Shown: in pieces, positions 7,550 to 15,832 of the stretch | How the letters are laid out: every line of letters begins with the position of its first letter | How positions within the stretch are numbered: position 1 is the first letter of the stretch | From: JANMDU01 sp031375105 | GTDB taxonomy: Bacteria > Pseudomonadota > Gammaproteobacteria > Burkholderiales > Burkholderiaceae_C | DNA: 64,000 nucleotides | NCBI GenBank assembly: GCA_031375105.1 | Contig: JANMHJ010000050.1 | Coordinates: 62,001-126,000 of the forward strand | Direction of reading: 5' to 3' | Notes under the pieces: generated by a model | The model's input: the letters and a program-made list of their open reading frames with translations, nothing else | Told to the model about the DNA's origin: nothing | Databases searched by the model: none | Position numbers and translations under genes: made by a program

Positions 7550-9613
7550 ATGTCATCAAATTTTCCTCGCCACATCATTGCGTCGGCTGCCGCTTGCGTT
7601 TGCGCCGCTGTTAGCGCACAAACCGCTCCCAGCGCATCCACTCCCAATGAGCCCACGCTCAAAACCATCACCGTCACAGCCAATCCACTGGGCGGCAATG
7701 ATCTGATCGCGCCTGCCCAGGCCATCGCTGGCACAGGATTGCTGCTGCGCCAGCAATCCACATTAGGCGAATTACTGCAAGGCACACCCGGCGTGAGCAG
7801 CAGCTACTTTGGGCCAAATGCCAGCCGCCCCATCATTCGCGGGCTGGATGGGGATCGCATCCGCATCTTGAACAACTCGGGTGCCACACTGGATGCTTCT
7901 GGCTTGAGCTACGACCACGCGGTCGCGCTCGATCCGATTGCCGTGGAGCGCATTGAGGTGTTGCGCGGGCCGGGCGCTTTGCTCTATGGCGGCTCGGCTG
8001 TGGGCGGCGTGGTGAATGTGATCGACAACCGCATTCCGAAAGAACGCATTCAGGGCGTGACGGGCAAGGTCGATTTCGGCCCTTCCAGCGGCAACAGCGG
8101 CAAAAATGGTGCTTTCATGATCGAGACAGGCGGCGATCAATTCGCCTTGCATGCCGATGTGTCAGCCCGCAGCAGCGGTGATGTGTCTGCGCCTATTCAA
8201 CTTGCTTGCACGAATCCCGCCTCTGCTGCTTTGGCCAAGAAAATCTGCAACTCTGCATCCGATGCAAAAAGCGGCGCATTGGGCGGCACGCTGTTTTTTG
8301 ACAAAGGCTATCTCGGCCTGTCAGTCAGCAGCTTCAACACCAATTACGGCACGGTGGCAGAAGATGAAGTCATGATTGACATGCGCTCGCGCCGCACTGC
8401 CCTTGAAGGTGAAATCAAGATCGGCGGCTTCATTCAAAGCCTCAAAGCGCAAGCCAGCGGCACGCGCTACACCCATACCGAATTTGAGGGCGCAACCACC
8501 GGTACGATCTTTAATAACACAGGCACCGACTTGCGCTTAGAAGCTCGCCATGCGAAATGGGGCAACATAGAAGGCGTGATCGGCTTGCAACTGGATGCCA
8601 ACCGCTTTTCCGCCGATGGCGCGGAAGCCTTTGCGCCCTACAGCAAAACGCGCCAACAAGCGATTTTTGCCTACGAAGAAGCCGGCTTTAGCTGGGGCAA
8701 ACTCAGTTTTGGCGCGCGCATGGAAAGCGTGAAGGTGGATTCTAAAGGCAACCCGCTGGTGGCGCGCTTCGTGCCCGGCAGCCGCAGCTTCAAGCCGGCC
8801 AGCTACGCTGCGGGGGCATTGCTTAACTTGAGCCCCGCTTGGCAGCTCACCAGTAATTTCGCCGCCACGCGACGTGCTCCGAAAGACTACGAGCTGTTTG
8901 CCGACGGCCCGCATATCGCCACCGCAGCCTATGAAGTGGGCGATGTGAACTTGCGAAAAGAGAAATCTACCAGCTTCGACATCGGCGCTCGTTGGAAGAG
9001 CGGTGCACACAATGCGCAAATCAATGTGTTTGCGAATCGCTTCAAGAATTACATCCTGCTCGATGCCACAAGCAACACTCGCGGTGCGGATGCTGAGGTC
9101 AACCCGGTCGATGCCGATGGCGATGGTGTGGCCGATGGCAGCGGGGAAGACATTTTTCCTGAATACGCCTATGGTCAAGTGCCTGCGCGTTTCATTGGCT
9201 TTGAGTTGTCGGGCAACTATCGCTTGCTTGATGCAGCCAACAAGCTCGATCTGCAATGGCGCGTTGACAGCACCCGTGCCACCCATGGCCTGACTGGTGC
9301 AGCCCTGCCGCGCATCAGTCCCTTGCGCGTGGGCGCGACACTGGCTTGGCAGCAAGGGCCTTGGGGTGCTCGCTTGGGCTTTGATCGCAACGCCGCCGCT
9401 CGTGATGGCAGTGCTGCGGCTTACACGCTCTGGAATGCGGCAACGACCTATCGCATGAAGGCGAAAGACACTGACTTGCTCTGGTTTGCACGGCTTGATA
9501 ACGCCAGTAACAAACTCGCCTATAGCGCGACCTCCATCCTCACCACCAGTGCGGCTGGTAAAGCGCCATTGCCGGGGCGCAGCTTGAAGGTGGGGCTGCA
9601 AGCGCAGTTTTAA
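7550..9613 (+). CDS. znuD: TonB-dependent outer-membrane receptor, ZnuD-like
   Basis: A 687-residue receptor with a signal peptide (cleavage near AVSAQ), a plug domain with RPIIRGLDGDRIRILNN and VERIEVLRGPGALLYGGSA (about 80-150), a beta-barrel and a C-terminal LKVGLQAQF ending in Phe as outer-membrane proteins do. The plug and position in this operon fit ZnuD-type zinc receptors, though a copper or other metal ligand cannot be excluded. Energy would come from a TonB system; exbBD genes lie 8 kb away. Two Cys (LACTNPASAALAKKIC) could close an extracellular loop. Receptor family is certain; ligand is inferred. Confidence 0.82.
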   Translation: MSSNFPRHIIASAAACVCAAVSAQTAPSASTPNEPTLKTITVTANPLGGNDLIAPAQAIAGTGLLLRQQSTLGELLQGTPGVSSSYFGPNASRPIIRGLDGDRIRILNNSGATLDASGLSYDHAVALDPIAVERIEVLRGPGALLYGGSAVGGVVNVIDNRIPKERIQGVTGKVDFGPSSGNSGKNGAFMIETGGDQFALHADVSARSSGDVSAPIQLACTNPASAALAKKICNSASDAKSGALGGTLFFDKGYLGLSVSSFNTNYGTVAEDEVMIDMRSRRTALEGEIKIGGFIQSLKAQASGTRYTHTEFEGATTGTIFNNTGTDLRLEARHAKWGNIEGVIGLQLDANRFSADGAEAFAPYSKTRQQAIFAYEEAGFSWGKLSFGARMESVKVDSKGNPLVARFVPGSRSFKPASYAAGALLNLSPAWQLTSNFAATRRAPKDYELFADGPHIATAAYEVGDVNLRKEKSTSFDIGARWKSGAHNAQINVFANRFKNYILLDATSNTRGADAEVNPVDADGDGVADGSGEDIFPEYAYGQVPARFIGFELSGNYRLLDAANKLDLQWRVDSTRATHGLTGAALPRISPLRVGATLAWQQGPWGARLGFDRNAAARDGSAAAYTLWNAATTYRMKAKDTDLLWFARLDNASNKLAYSATSILTTSAAGKAPLPGRSLKVGLQAQF

Positions 9614-9622
9614 GTCGTGATA

Positions 9623-9649
9623 CCTGCCATCGCCAGCGGTGATGGCAGG
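9623..9649 (+). terminator. Hairpin after the TonB receptor gene
   Basis: CCTGCCATC and GATGGCAGG form a perfect 9-bp stem around a 9-nt loop, 9 nt after the receptor stop codon. There is no T-tract, so it may be a Rho-dependent end or an mRNA 3' stabiliser. Confidence 0.55.
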
Positions 9650-9688
9650 CGAGGCGTTGCATCGTTTTGGCGCACTACACTTAGGCGG

Positions 9689-10624
9689 ATGTCTCATCCC
9701 GTTTTGGTGGCTCTGCTGCCCGTCGTCATTCTCATTGCTATCGGATTCATAGCAGGCCGCGCAGGTTTGATGTCGGCTAATTCGGTAAAGGACCTCTCGA
9801 AACTGGTCTTCACGGTGTTTTTACCGCCCATGCTGTTTCGCACCATGGTGAATGTGCATCCTGAGAATTTGCAGGGAAAGCCGCTGTTGGCTTATGTGAT
9901 CGGCATGGCGCTGATGTATGCCGTGATGTTCTTTGCAGCGGGGCGCAATCGGCGCGCGGCCGTGCTGGGCTTGGCTGCGAGTTATAGCAACACGGTGATG
10001 ATTGGGATTGCGCTGATTCAGTTTGCGTATGGCGAGCAGGGCGTGGCGGTGTTGTTGTCTTTGATTGCCGTGCATTCGCTGATCATGCTCTCGCTGGCCA
10101 CCGTGGTTCTGGAGCTGGTCACGCTGCGTGAGAAGAGTGCTGGGTCGGGGCATCCTGTCAAGATCATGGCTGCAGCCGTGTGGAACACGCTCAAGCAACC
10201 GATGATCTTCCCGATCGTTGCAGGGCTGCTTTATGCGCAAACTTCTCTGGGCATTCCTGCAGTGATTGACAAACCTTTGCAATTGCTGGGCCATGCTTTT
10301 AGCCCGCTTGCCGTGGTGCTGGTGGGCATCACGCTGGCCAACACGCGTGTTGGCCAGCATTTGCGGATCGCACTCGGTCTGTCTCTGCTGAAAAACGTGG
10401 CGCATCCGCTGGTGGTGGCTGCCATTGGCCTGGCGCTGGGTTTGCAAGGGCTGCCACTGGCCGTGATGATCGTCACTGCGGCCTTGCCGATTGGCGCGAA
10501 TGTGTTCCTCTTTGCGCAGCGCTACGAGACAGCTTTGCCAGAAGTGACAGCGGCGGTGGCGGTGTCAACAGGAGTCGCGTTGATCACAGTGGCTTTGGCG
10601 CTGAGCGTCGCTGATTTTGTATAA
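9689..10624 (+). CDS. AEC family transporter (auxin efflux carrier type)
   Basis: About 311 residues with some ten hydrophobic helices and the family's N-terminal pattern (IAIGFIAGRAGLM, LSKLVFTVFLPPMLF). AEC carriers in proteobacteria export or take up small organic acids such as malate or malonate; the substrate here cannot be read from sequence. ATG 9689 is chosen because the upstream extension to 9617 would run through the receptor's terminator-like hairpin. The first helix overlaps a weak copy of the dispersed repeat (9736-9783). Confidence 0.87.
   Translation: MSHPVLVALLPVVILIAIGFIAGRAGLMSANSVKDLSKLVFTVFLPPMLFRTMVNVHPENLQGKPLLAYVIGMALMYAVMFFAAGRNRRAAVLGLAASYSNTVMIGIALIQFAYGEQGVAVLLSLIAVHSLIMLSLATVVLELVTLREKSAGSGHPVKIMAAAVWNTLKQPMIFPIVAGLLYAQTSLGIPAVIDKPLQLLGHAFSPLAVVLVGITLANTRVGQHLRIALGLSLLKNVAHPLVVAAIGLALGLQGLPLAVMIVTAALPIGANVFLFAQRYETALPEVTAAVAVSTGVALITVALALSVADFV
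9736..9783 (-). repeat. Possible dispersed repeat in AEC transporter (weak)
   Basis: GCTATCGGATTCATAGC is a palindrome of the repeat's tail type, followed by GCGCAG and GGCTAATT at the expected spacing. It is read in the same register as the phoR copy (FIAGRAGLMSA versus LIALGVGFLSA). The protein segment also matches the conserved AEC N-terminus, so chance similarity is possible. Confidence 0.4.
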
Positions 10625-10778
10625 GCAGTTATACCAATCAGTAATAAACCGTACTAATCAAGTGGAATAAGAGGCTCAACAGTACGTGAAGAAGCCTATT
10701 GAAGCTACATTCATGCGTTGGCGTTGTTCCGGCAACACACCTGTTTCTATCACTTCTTTATTCCTACGGAGTCCTTTC

Positions 10779-11750
10779 ATGATCAATCGCAGAGACATTT
10801 TTGTGGGTGGCGGCGCAGCTGCTTTGGCCTATATGGCCGGTTCATTTGCCCCTTTGACAGCGCAGAACGCCCCCAATTTTGGCGCTCCTTCTGTGGTGCA
10901 AGTAGGCTTTCGCAAGCAAAAATTGGGCGACATGGAAATTATTGCCTTGAATGATGGCGTGGCACGTCGTCCGTTGGCTGCTGAATTTGTGCGCAACGCG
11001 CCGATGGCTGAAGTGCAAGCTTTGCTGCAATCGCAGAATTTGCCCACCGAATACATTGACATTCCCTTCACTGCCTTCCTCGTGGTCGCTGGCAACCGAC
11101 GCATTTTGATGGACACTGGTTTTGCTGACAATGGCGGCCCGACCACTGGGCGCTTGATGGCTAACCTGAATGCCGCTGGTTTCAAAGCCGACGACATCGA
11201 CACTGTGGTGTTGACCCATTATCACGGTGACCACATCAACGGCGTGCGCAACAAAGCAGGCCAACTGGTCTTCCCGAAAGCCAAAATCATGGTGCCTACC
11301 GTGGAGCACGCTTTCTGGATGGACGATGCCCGTATGGCCGCCGCGCCAGAAGCCATGAAAGGCGCGTTTCAAGCGGTGCGCCGCATTTTCACGGGCCTGC
11401 CTGCAGATCAACTGATGCAATTTGAGCCAGGCAAGGAACTCTTTCCCGGTATCACCAGCTTGGCTGCGTTTGGCCACACACCCGGCCACAGCCTGATCCG
11501 CGTGGAGAGCAAAGGTGAGAAGTTTGCTTACCTCGCTGACTTGACCAACATTCCTCAGCTCTTTGCCCGCAACCCAGACTGGTCTGTGCAGTTTGACATG
11601 AATGCAGACGCCGCCCGCGAGACGCGCCGCAAAATGTTTGAGATGGTCGTCAACGAGAAAATGCTCGCAGGCGGTTTCCATTTCCCCTTCCCAGCGTTTG
11701 GCCGGGTAGAGAAATTGGGCAATGGTTATGATTTCAAGCCTGTGGCTTGA
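10779..11750 (+). CDS. Exported metallo-beta-lactamase-fold hydrolase
   Basis: About 323 residues from ATG 10779, which has GGAG 8 nt upstream; a longer frame from 10686 lacks support. The N-terminus INRRDIFVGGGAAALAYMAG is a twin-arginine-like signal. The zinc ligand motif THYHGDH lies near residues 147-153, with a later GHTPGHS and LADLTN carrying further ligands. Such periplasmic MBL proteins hydrolyse diverse substrates (lactones, sulfatase-like, beta-lactam in some); specificity is unknown. A strong terminator follows, so it is probably a single-gene unit. Confidence 0.88.
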   Translation: MINRRDIFVGGGAAALAYMAGSFAPLTAQNAPNFGAPSVVQVGFRKQKLGDMEIIALNDGVARRPLAAEFVRNAPMAEVQALLQSQNLPTEYIDIPFTAFLVVAGNRRILMDTGFADNGGPTTGRLMANLNAAGFKADDIDTVVLTHYHGDHINGVRNKAGQLVFPKAKIMVPTVEHAFWMDDARMAAAPEAMKGAFQAVRRIFTGLPADQLMQFEPGKELFPGITSLAAFGHTPGHSLIRVESKGEKFAYLADLTNIPQLFARNPDWSVQFDMNADAARETRRKMFEMVVNEKMLAGGFHFPFPAFGRVEKLGNGYDFKPVA

Positions 11751-11767
11751 GGTATCTTTGTTTCGCG

Positions 11768-11793
11768 AAAAAGCCCGCATTTGCGGGCTTTTT
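11768..11793 (+). terminator. Intrinsic terminator after the MBL gene
   Basis: AAAAAGCCCGCA and TGCGGGCTTTTT pair perfectly around a TT loop. The A/T ends on both sides make it usable in both directions, so it may also end the - strand unit at 11826. Confidence 0.9.
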
Positions 11794-11825
11794 CATGCGT
11801 TGCGCCAACCGCTCGAAGTTGATCG

Positions 11826-12704
11826 TTAATCCTCCTCCGACCCAGCCCCATCTTCCCCTGGCTCCGTCTCCCCCGCCTTGGACTTGAGCGTCGCCTCCAG
11901 ACCTTTTACTCGCTCAAAAAACGCTTGAGCAGGCTGGGGGGACGACAGTTGCAGCGCAGGGCGATACAGGTGAGGAGAATGGAAACTATCGAGCACCGTG
12001 CCCAAGCGGCGGTGATTCGTCCACATCACCAGAGCGACGCTAACTAAGGTGAAGGCTAGCATACCTGTGCGCAGGCCTAGGCTTCGCCCCGCTGGCACGA
12101 TCACGCGCAGATGCGCCCAAGCGAGCAGGCCGAGTGCAGCTACCAGGGTGAGTTTGTCAATGCGCCCCAATGTGCGCCATGAGAAGCTGAACGAGAGGAA
12201 ATGCATCGTGGCCATCAGCAAGCTGAGCACGATGCCTGCGATCAATACGATGCTGACATGCTGCCAAAAATAGGCATGTTTGGCAAAAATCTTGCCCAGC
12301 AGCGCCCAAAACGCCGCCCAAATCGCTATCGCGCCCGTGAGCCCCAAAGTAAAAGTGACGTAGTTTTTCGCACTGTCATCGGGGTTGTATTCGATCCAAA
12401 CTTCCAAAGCGGAAAGCAGGGCAAAAATGCAAAAGAAAATGAGCGCCCAGCCCCAAGGGGTGATTCGCTGCCAGATTCTGGAAGAGGCGACAAGCCCGCT
12501 GTCTTGCTTGGGCTGGGTCGCGTTGAGCGCTTGATCGGCGTGAATGCTGCTGGCTGCTTCAGCAGATGCTTCAGAGCTGAGCACGGCCAGCGCATTGCTT
12601 TGCACACGCAGCGTGAAATGTGTGCCTTGCAGTTGCTCGCTGCGCTGCAGCCGGCCTTGGGTATCAAGGTATTCAATGGTGAGGGTATTTTGAGGAGCAC
12701 TCAT
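11826..12704 (-). CDS. Membrane protein coupled to a serine protease, unknown
   Basis: A 292-residue protein with an N-terminal soluble part (about 1-75, beginning TLTIEYLDTQGRLQR), about five membrane helices (about 83-225) and an acidic C-terminal tail (GETEPGEDGAGSEED). I do not recognise a named domain. It overlaps the upstream protease gene by 4 nt, so the two are made together, and a membrane anchor or regulator of the protease is the simplest guess. Confidence 0.75.
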   Translation of the reverse strand: MSAPQNTLTIEYLDTQGRLQRSEQLQGTHFTLRVQSNALAVLSSEASAEAASSIHADQALNATQPKQDSGLVASSRIWQRITPWGWALIFFCIFALLSALEVWIEYNPDDSAKNYVTFTLGLTGAIAIWAAFWALLGKIFAKHAYFWQHVSIVLIAGIVLSLLMATMHFLSFSFSWRTLGRIDKLTLVAALGLLAWAHLRVIVPAGRSLGLRTGMLAFTLVSVALVMWTNHRRLGTVLDSFHSPHLYRPALQLSSPQPAQAFFERVKGLEATLKSKAGETEPGEDGAGSEED

Positions 12705-14071
12705 GGCTTGGCTCCAGCTTTGGCTTCAAGCTTGAAGCCGTCTGCAAAATGCTGCGCGAGTTTCAAAGCATTGTCAAAGCTCACGCCGGTGGCGTTCAGC
12801 CTGCCTAACGTGCCTGTGATGTGGCCTTCTTGCGTGACGACCAGCATCGAGACGCTATACAAGCCTTTGAAGCGCTTGTAAGCACTGAGGCATAGCACGG
12901 TTTCCATGCGCGGACTGAGTGGGTTTTGCAAGCTGCTTTGCTTACATTGCGGTTTGGTCGAGGGCCGAATACCGCTGAAGAAATTTTCGTTCTCAAAGCT
13001 CTTGGTATAGCGATCCATGAAGCGGGTGGGCCCGAGCTTGCTGCCGTCATAGGATTCATGCTGGGTAGAGATCATGCCCAGATTGCCTTCGCCCGTGAAC
13101 ACGCTCGAATCCATGCGGCAATCGGTGCGCGAGAACTGAAACGCTTTGCTTTCCATCTGCTCGCGCCTGCCCCAGCAGCGCAGAAAATCGTCTGACGGAA
13201 TGGGTATGCTCACGCCCGCATTGACCTGCGGCTTCCAAGGGGTGGTGATGAAACGCTCGGTGAGTTGCTGTTGGTATTGCGTGAGCTGCGAGGTGATCGT
13301 GGTGTAAAGCGGTGTGGTGATGGGCGCAGCTTTGACGCTGGCCGCGATCAGCTTTTGCGCATGCTCAGCGGGCACCAGAAAGCTCACCTGTTCGCCATCC
13401 AGCCGCTTGGCCACATTGATGCCCACCACTTGGCCTTGCGCATCCAGCGCTGGCCCGCCGCTCATGCCGCCATTGATGGCGCCACTGAAGAAGAGGCGAG
13501 GCGTGAAGCTGCGTTCGACCAAGCCGTTGTATGTGCCTTCCACTACAGCAAAGCCCACATCCAGCGGGTTGCCTAGCGAGAAGATGCGCTCGCCGCGTTG
13601 CAGGCTGCTGCCAGTGCCTGTAGCTGGACGAAATTTGATGGCATCGGTCGGCTTGCCACTCAAGGAGCCACTCTTGATACGCAGCAAGGCCACATCGTTG
13701 ACCACGTCCACGCCGAGCAAGCTCAGCTCGCCTTTGTCACCTGCTGGCGTTTCATACAAAGCTTGATAGCGATCAGGTTTCAGCGCCACAAGGCTGATCA
13801 CGTGAAAATTGCTGATCAGCAACCCGTCATTCGACACAAAAAACCCTGAGCCAACCGAGGCTTGGCTGGTCTGCCCAATCGGCACGATGCGAATGCGCAG
13901 CAACTTGGTGCGGGCGTTCGTCCACATGCCTTGCGCGGCTGATGTCGCCGGGGGCGCTGGCTGTGCTTGCGCAAAAGCTGCTGAAGCCAAACAGGCCAGC
14001 AGCATGAAAAAAACCAAGCTCGCTTGGGCGAGCCTTGGTTTGAGAGAGGGTAAACAGCGAATGCTTTGCAT
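12701..14071 (-). CDS. Trypsin-like serine protease, S1C/DegP-like without clear PDZ
   Basis: A 456-residue exported protein with a signal sequence (hydrophobic core then AFAQA, about 1-37). The catalytic triad can be read as His in ISNFHVISL, Asp in VVNDVALLRI and Ser in NGGMSGGPALD, the DegP/S1C arrangement. The C-terminal 200 residues do not look like PDZ domains; they contain several Cys and a domain I cannot name. It is the first gene of a two-gene unit with the membrane protein downstream. Role in envelope protein quality control is inferred. Confidence 0.85.
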   Translation of the reverse strand: MQSIRCLPSLKPRLAQASLVFFMLLACLASAAFAQAQPAPPATSAAQGMWTNARTKLLRIRIVPIGQTSQASVGSGFFVSNDGLLISNFHVISLVALKPDRYQALYETPAGDKGELSLLGVDVVNDVALLRIKSGSLSGKPTDAIKFRPATGTGSSLQRGERIFSLGNPLDVGFAVVEGTYNGLVERSFTPRLFFSGAINGGMSGGPALDAQGQVVGINVAKRLDGEQVSFLVPAEHAQKLIAASVKAAPITTPLYTTITSQLTQYQQQLTERFITTPWKPQVNAGVSIPIPSDDFLRCWGRREQMESKAFQFSRTDCRMDSSVFTGEGNLGMISTQHESYDGSKLGPTRFMDRYTKSFENENFFSGIRPSTKPQCKQSSLQNPLSPRMETVLCLSAYKRFKGLYSVSMLVVTQEGHITGTLGRLNATGVSFDNALKLAQHFADGFKLEAKAGAKP

Positions 14072-14100
14072 GCGCTGAGGTTAGCAGGAAACGATTCTCG

Positions 14101-14754
14101 TTAGGCGAGTGCGGCCATAGCACGGGCTGTGATGTCGCTCACATCGCCCAAGCCGTCAATCTTGCGGTATTTCGGTGCGCTCTTCGCATCTTTGGCAGCC
14201 CAAGCTGAGTAATACGCCACCAAGGGGCGAGTTTGTGCACTGTAGACATCCAAACGCTTTTGCACCGTCTCGGCCTTGTCATCCTCGCGCTGTACGAGAG
14301 GCTCGCCTGTGATGTCGTCTAAGCCTTCTGCTTTGGGTGGATTGAATTTGACGTGATAAATGCGGCCAGAAGCCGGATGGCTGCGGCGGCCACTCATGCG
14401 CTCAATGATGGCTTCAAACGGCACATCAATTTCCAGCACAACATCTAGCTTGACACCCGCATCTTTCATCGCATCGGCCTGCGCAATCGTGCGCGGAAAG
14501 CCGTCAAAGAGAAAACCATTGGCGCAGTCGTCTTGCTTGATACGTTCTTTGACCAAACCAATGATGATCTCATCACTCACGAGCTGGCCAGCATCCATCA
14601 CCATTTTCGCAGCCATACCCATCGGCGAGCCCGCCTTGACGGCAGCGCGCAGCATATCGCCAGTAGAGATTTGCGGAATGCCAAATTGCTTGCAAATGAA
14701 GGCAGCTTGTGTGCCTTTGCCCGCACCGGGTGCGCCTAACAGAATAAGTCTCAT
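14101..14754 (-). CDS. adk: Adenylate kinase
   Basis: Catalyses ATP + AMP to 2 ADP in the cytoplasm. P-loop GAPGAGKGTQA stands at residues 7-17; FPRTIAQAD and the LID domain (SGRRSHPASGRIYH) follow; 217 residues is normal for the long-LID form. ATG 14754 is favoured over an immediately upstream GTG. It is the last gene of the - strand block exbB-exbD-lpxK-trm112-kdsB-adk. Confidence 0.97.
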   Translation of the reverse strand: MRLILLGAPGAGKGTQAAFICKQFGIPQISTGDMLRAAVKAGSPMGMAAKMVMDAGQLVSDEIIIGLVKERIKQDDCANGFLFDGFPRTIAQADAMKDAGVKLDVVLEIDVPFEAIIERMSGRRSHPASGRIYHVKFNPPKAEGLDDITGEPLVQREDDKAETVQKRLDVYSAQTRPLVAYYSAWAAKDAKSAPKYRKIDGLGDVSDITARAMAALA

Positions 14755-14847
14755 CACTGGCCTCGATTTTTATCAACTGCACGAGGATAGCATGGGCGGC
14801 TTGGCTCGGGCTGACGGGTTTTTAGAGTCCGCGCTCAGCACCCAGCA

Positions 14848-15606
14848 TCAGCTGGGCATGCGAGCCCAGAGCTGCCGCACGCGCTCTAAATCTTGCGGCG
14901 TGTCCACGCCCGGCCCGGGCGCAGCTTCGCTCACATGCACCGCGATTTTGTAGCCATGCCACAGCGCTCGCAATTGCTCCAGCGATTCGCTCACTTCAAG
15001 CGGCGCTTGGGGCAACTTCGGGAACTGGCGAAGAAAGCCAGCGCGGTAGCTGTAAATGCCCACATGGCGTAGCGGCTGGGGTGCATTCGGCTGGCCATCG
15101 CGGTTGAAGGGAATCAGGCTGCGGCTGAAATACAGAGCGTGGTTTTGCGCATCGAGCACGACTTTGACAATATTCGGGTTGTTTTGATCTGCTATAGATT
15201 CAATAGCATGCGCCGCAGTTCCCATAACGGCCATCGCCTGATTTGGCTTAATGATCGTGAGCAAAAGAGCCACTTGCTTTATCAGCGCTGGATCGATCAA
15301 AGGTTCATCGCCTTGTACGTTGACGATCACCGCTTCATCATGCAGACCCAAAATATCACAAGCCTCGGCCAAGCGATCTGAGCCAGACGGATGATCTACC
15401 TTCGTGAGCACGGCCTTCACACCATGCGCTGCGCAGGCGGTCATGATGTCCGCGCTATCGCACGCCACCACCACCTGCGCCGCGCCAGAAAGCGCCGCCC
15501 TTTGCGCCACCCGCACGACCATCGGCGCACCGCCAATGTCTGCCAGCGGTTTGTTGGGTAGCCGGGTGGAAGCGAGGCGGGCGGGGATGAGGACGGTGAA
15601 GCTCAT
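14848..15606 (-). CDS. kdsB: CMP-KDO synthetase
   Basis: 3-deoxy-manno-octulosonate cytidylyltransferase activates KDO for lipopolysaccharide core assembly. Start IPARLASTRLPNKPLADIGG is the nucleotide-binding signature; VQGDEPLIDP and HVGIYSYRAGFL are also conserved; 252 residues is usual. A stretch near residues 119-139 (KPNQAMAVMGTAAHAIESIA) lies on a copy of the dispersed repeat, although MGTAAHAI itself is conserved in KdsB. Downstream adk is 93 nt away. Confidence 0.96.
   Translation of the reverse strand: MSFTVLIPARLASTRLPNKPLADIGGAPMVVRVAQRAALSGAAQVVVACDSADIMTACAAHGVKAVLTKVDHPSGSDRLAEACDILGLHDEAVIVNVQGDEPLIDPALIKQVALLLTIIKPNQAMAVMGTAAHAIESIADQNNPNIVKVVLDAQNHALYFSRSLIPFNRDGQPNAPQPLRHVGIYSYRAGFLRQFPKLPQAPLEVSESLEQLRALWHGYKIAVHVSEAAPGPGVDTPQDLERVRQLWARMPS
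15190..15252 (-). repeat. Dispersed repeat inside kdsB
   Basis: On the + strand it reads TGCTATAGATTCAATAGCA, then GCCGCAGTTC, ATAACGG and GATTTGGCTTAA. It matches the reverse complement of copy 1 (4961-5024) over about 65 nt, including the outer GATTTGGCTTAA block. The reading register is shared with copies 2 and 3. Confidence 0.75.
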
Positions 15607-15618
15607 GCTGGGCTTGAT

Positions 15619-15825
15619 TCAAGGCGCGGGTGCTTTGCCATGAAGTGCGTCGATCTCTTCGTCGCTCAGCGTGCGGGCTTCGTTTTCTAGCAGGATGGGA
15701 ATGCCGTCACGGATGGGGTATGCCAAGCGGGCGCTGCGGCTTTGCAGCTCGTTTTTTTCGCGATCCAGCGTGAGCGCTCCTTTGGTGACGGGGCAGACGA
15801 GCAGTGCGAGGAGTTTGGCATCCAT
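15619..15825 (-). CDS. Trm112 family protein
   Basis: A 68-residue protein beginning MDAKLLALLVCPVTKGAL. Trm112/DUF343 proteins are small zinc-ribbon-like activators of methyltransferases in other domains of life; in betaproteobacteria they sit between lpxK and kdsB, as here. Only one cysteine of the usual zinc site remains (LVCPVT), so metal binding is doubtful. Start at 15825 is chosen over 15900, which would run back into lpxK. Confidence 0.9.
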   Translation of the reverse strand: MDAKLLALLVCPVTKGALTLDREKNELQSRSARLAYPIRDGIPILLENEARTLSDEEIDALHGKAPAP

Positions 15826-15832
15826 GGTGAGT

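Noticed and set aside
8537..9697. Long open frame (386 codons) on the - strand across the TonB receptor gene
   Set aside because: It is the antisense shadow of a clear receptor gene and has no recognisable domain, signal or ribosome site.
10842..11780. Long open frame (312 codons) on the - strand opposite the metallo-beta-lactamase-fold gene
   Set aside because: The opposite strand has the HxHxDH motif and a good start; the antisense frame is low in recognisable features and rich in His/Gln typical of shadow frames.
12055..12092. GCTAACTAAGG...GCTAGCATACC...GTGCGCAGG as another repeat copy
   Set aside because: Only short blocks match and the CCGTTATA block is missing; not above what chance could give.
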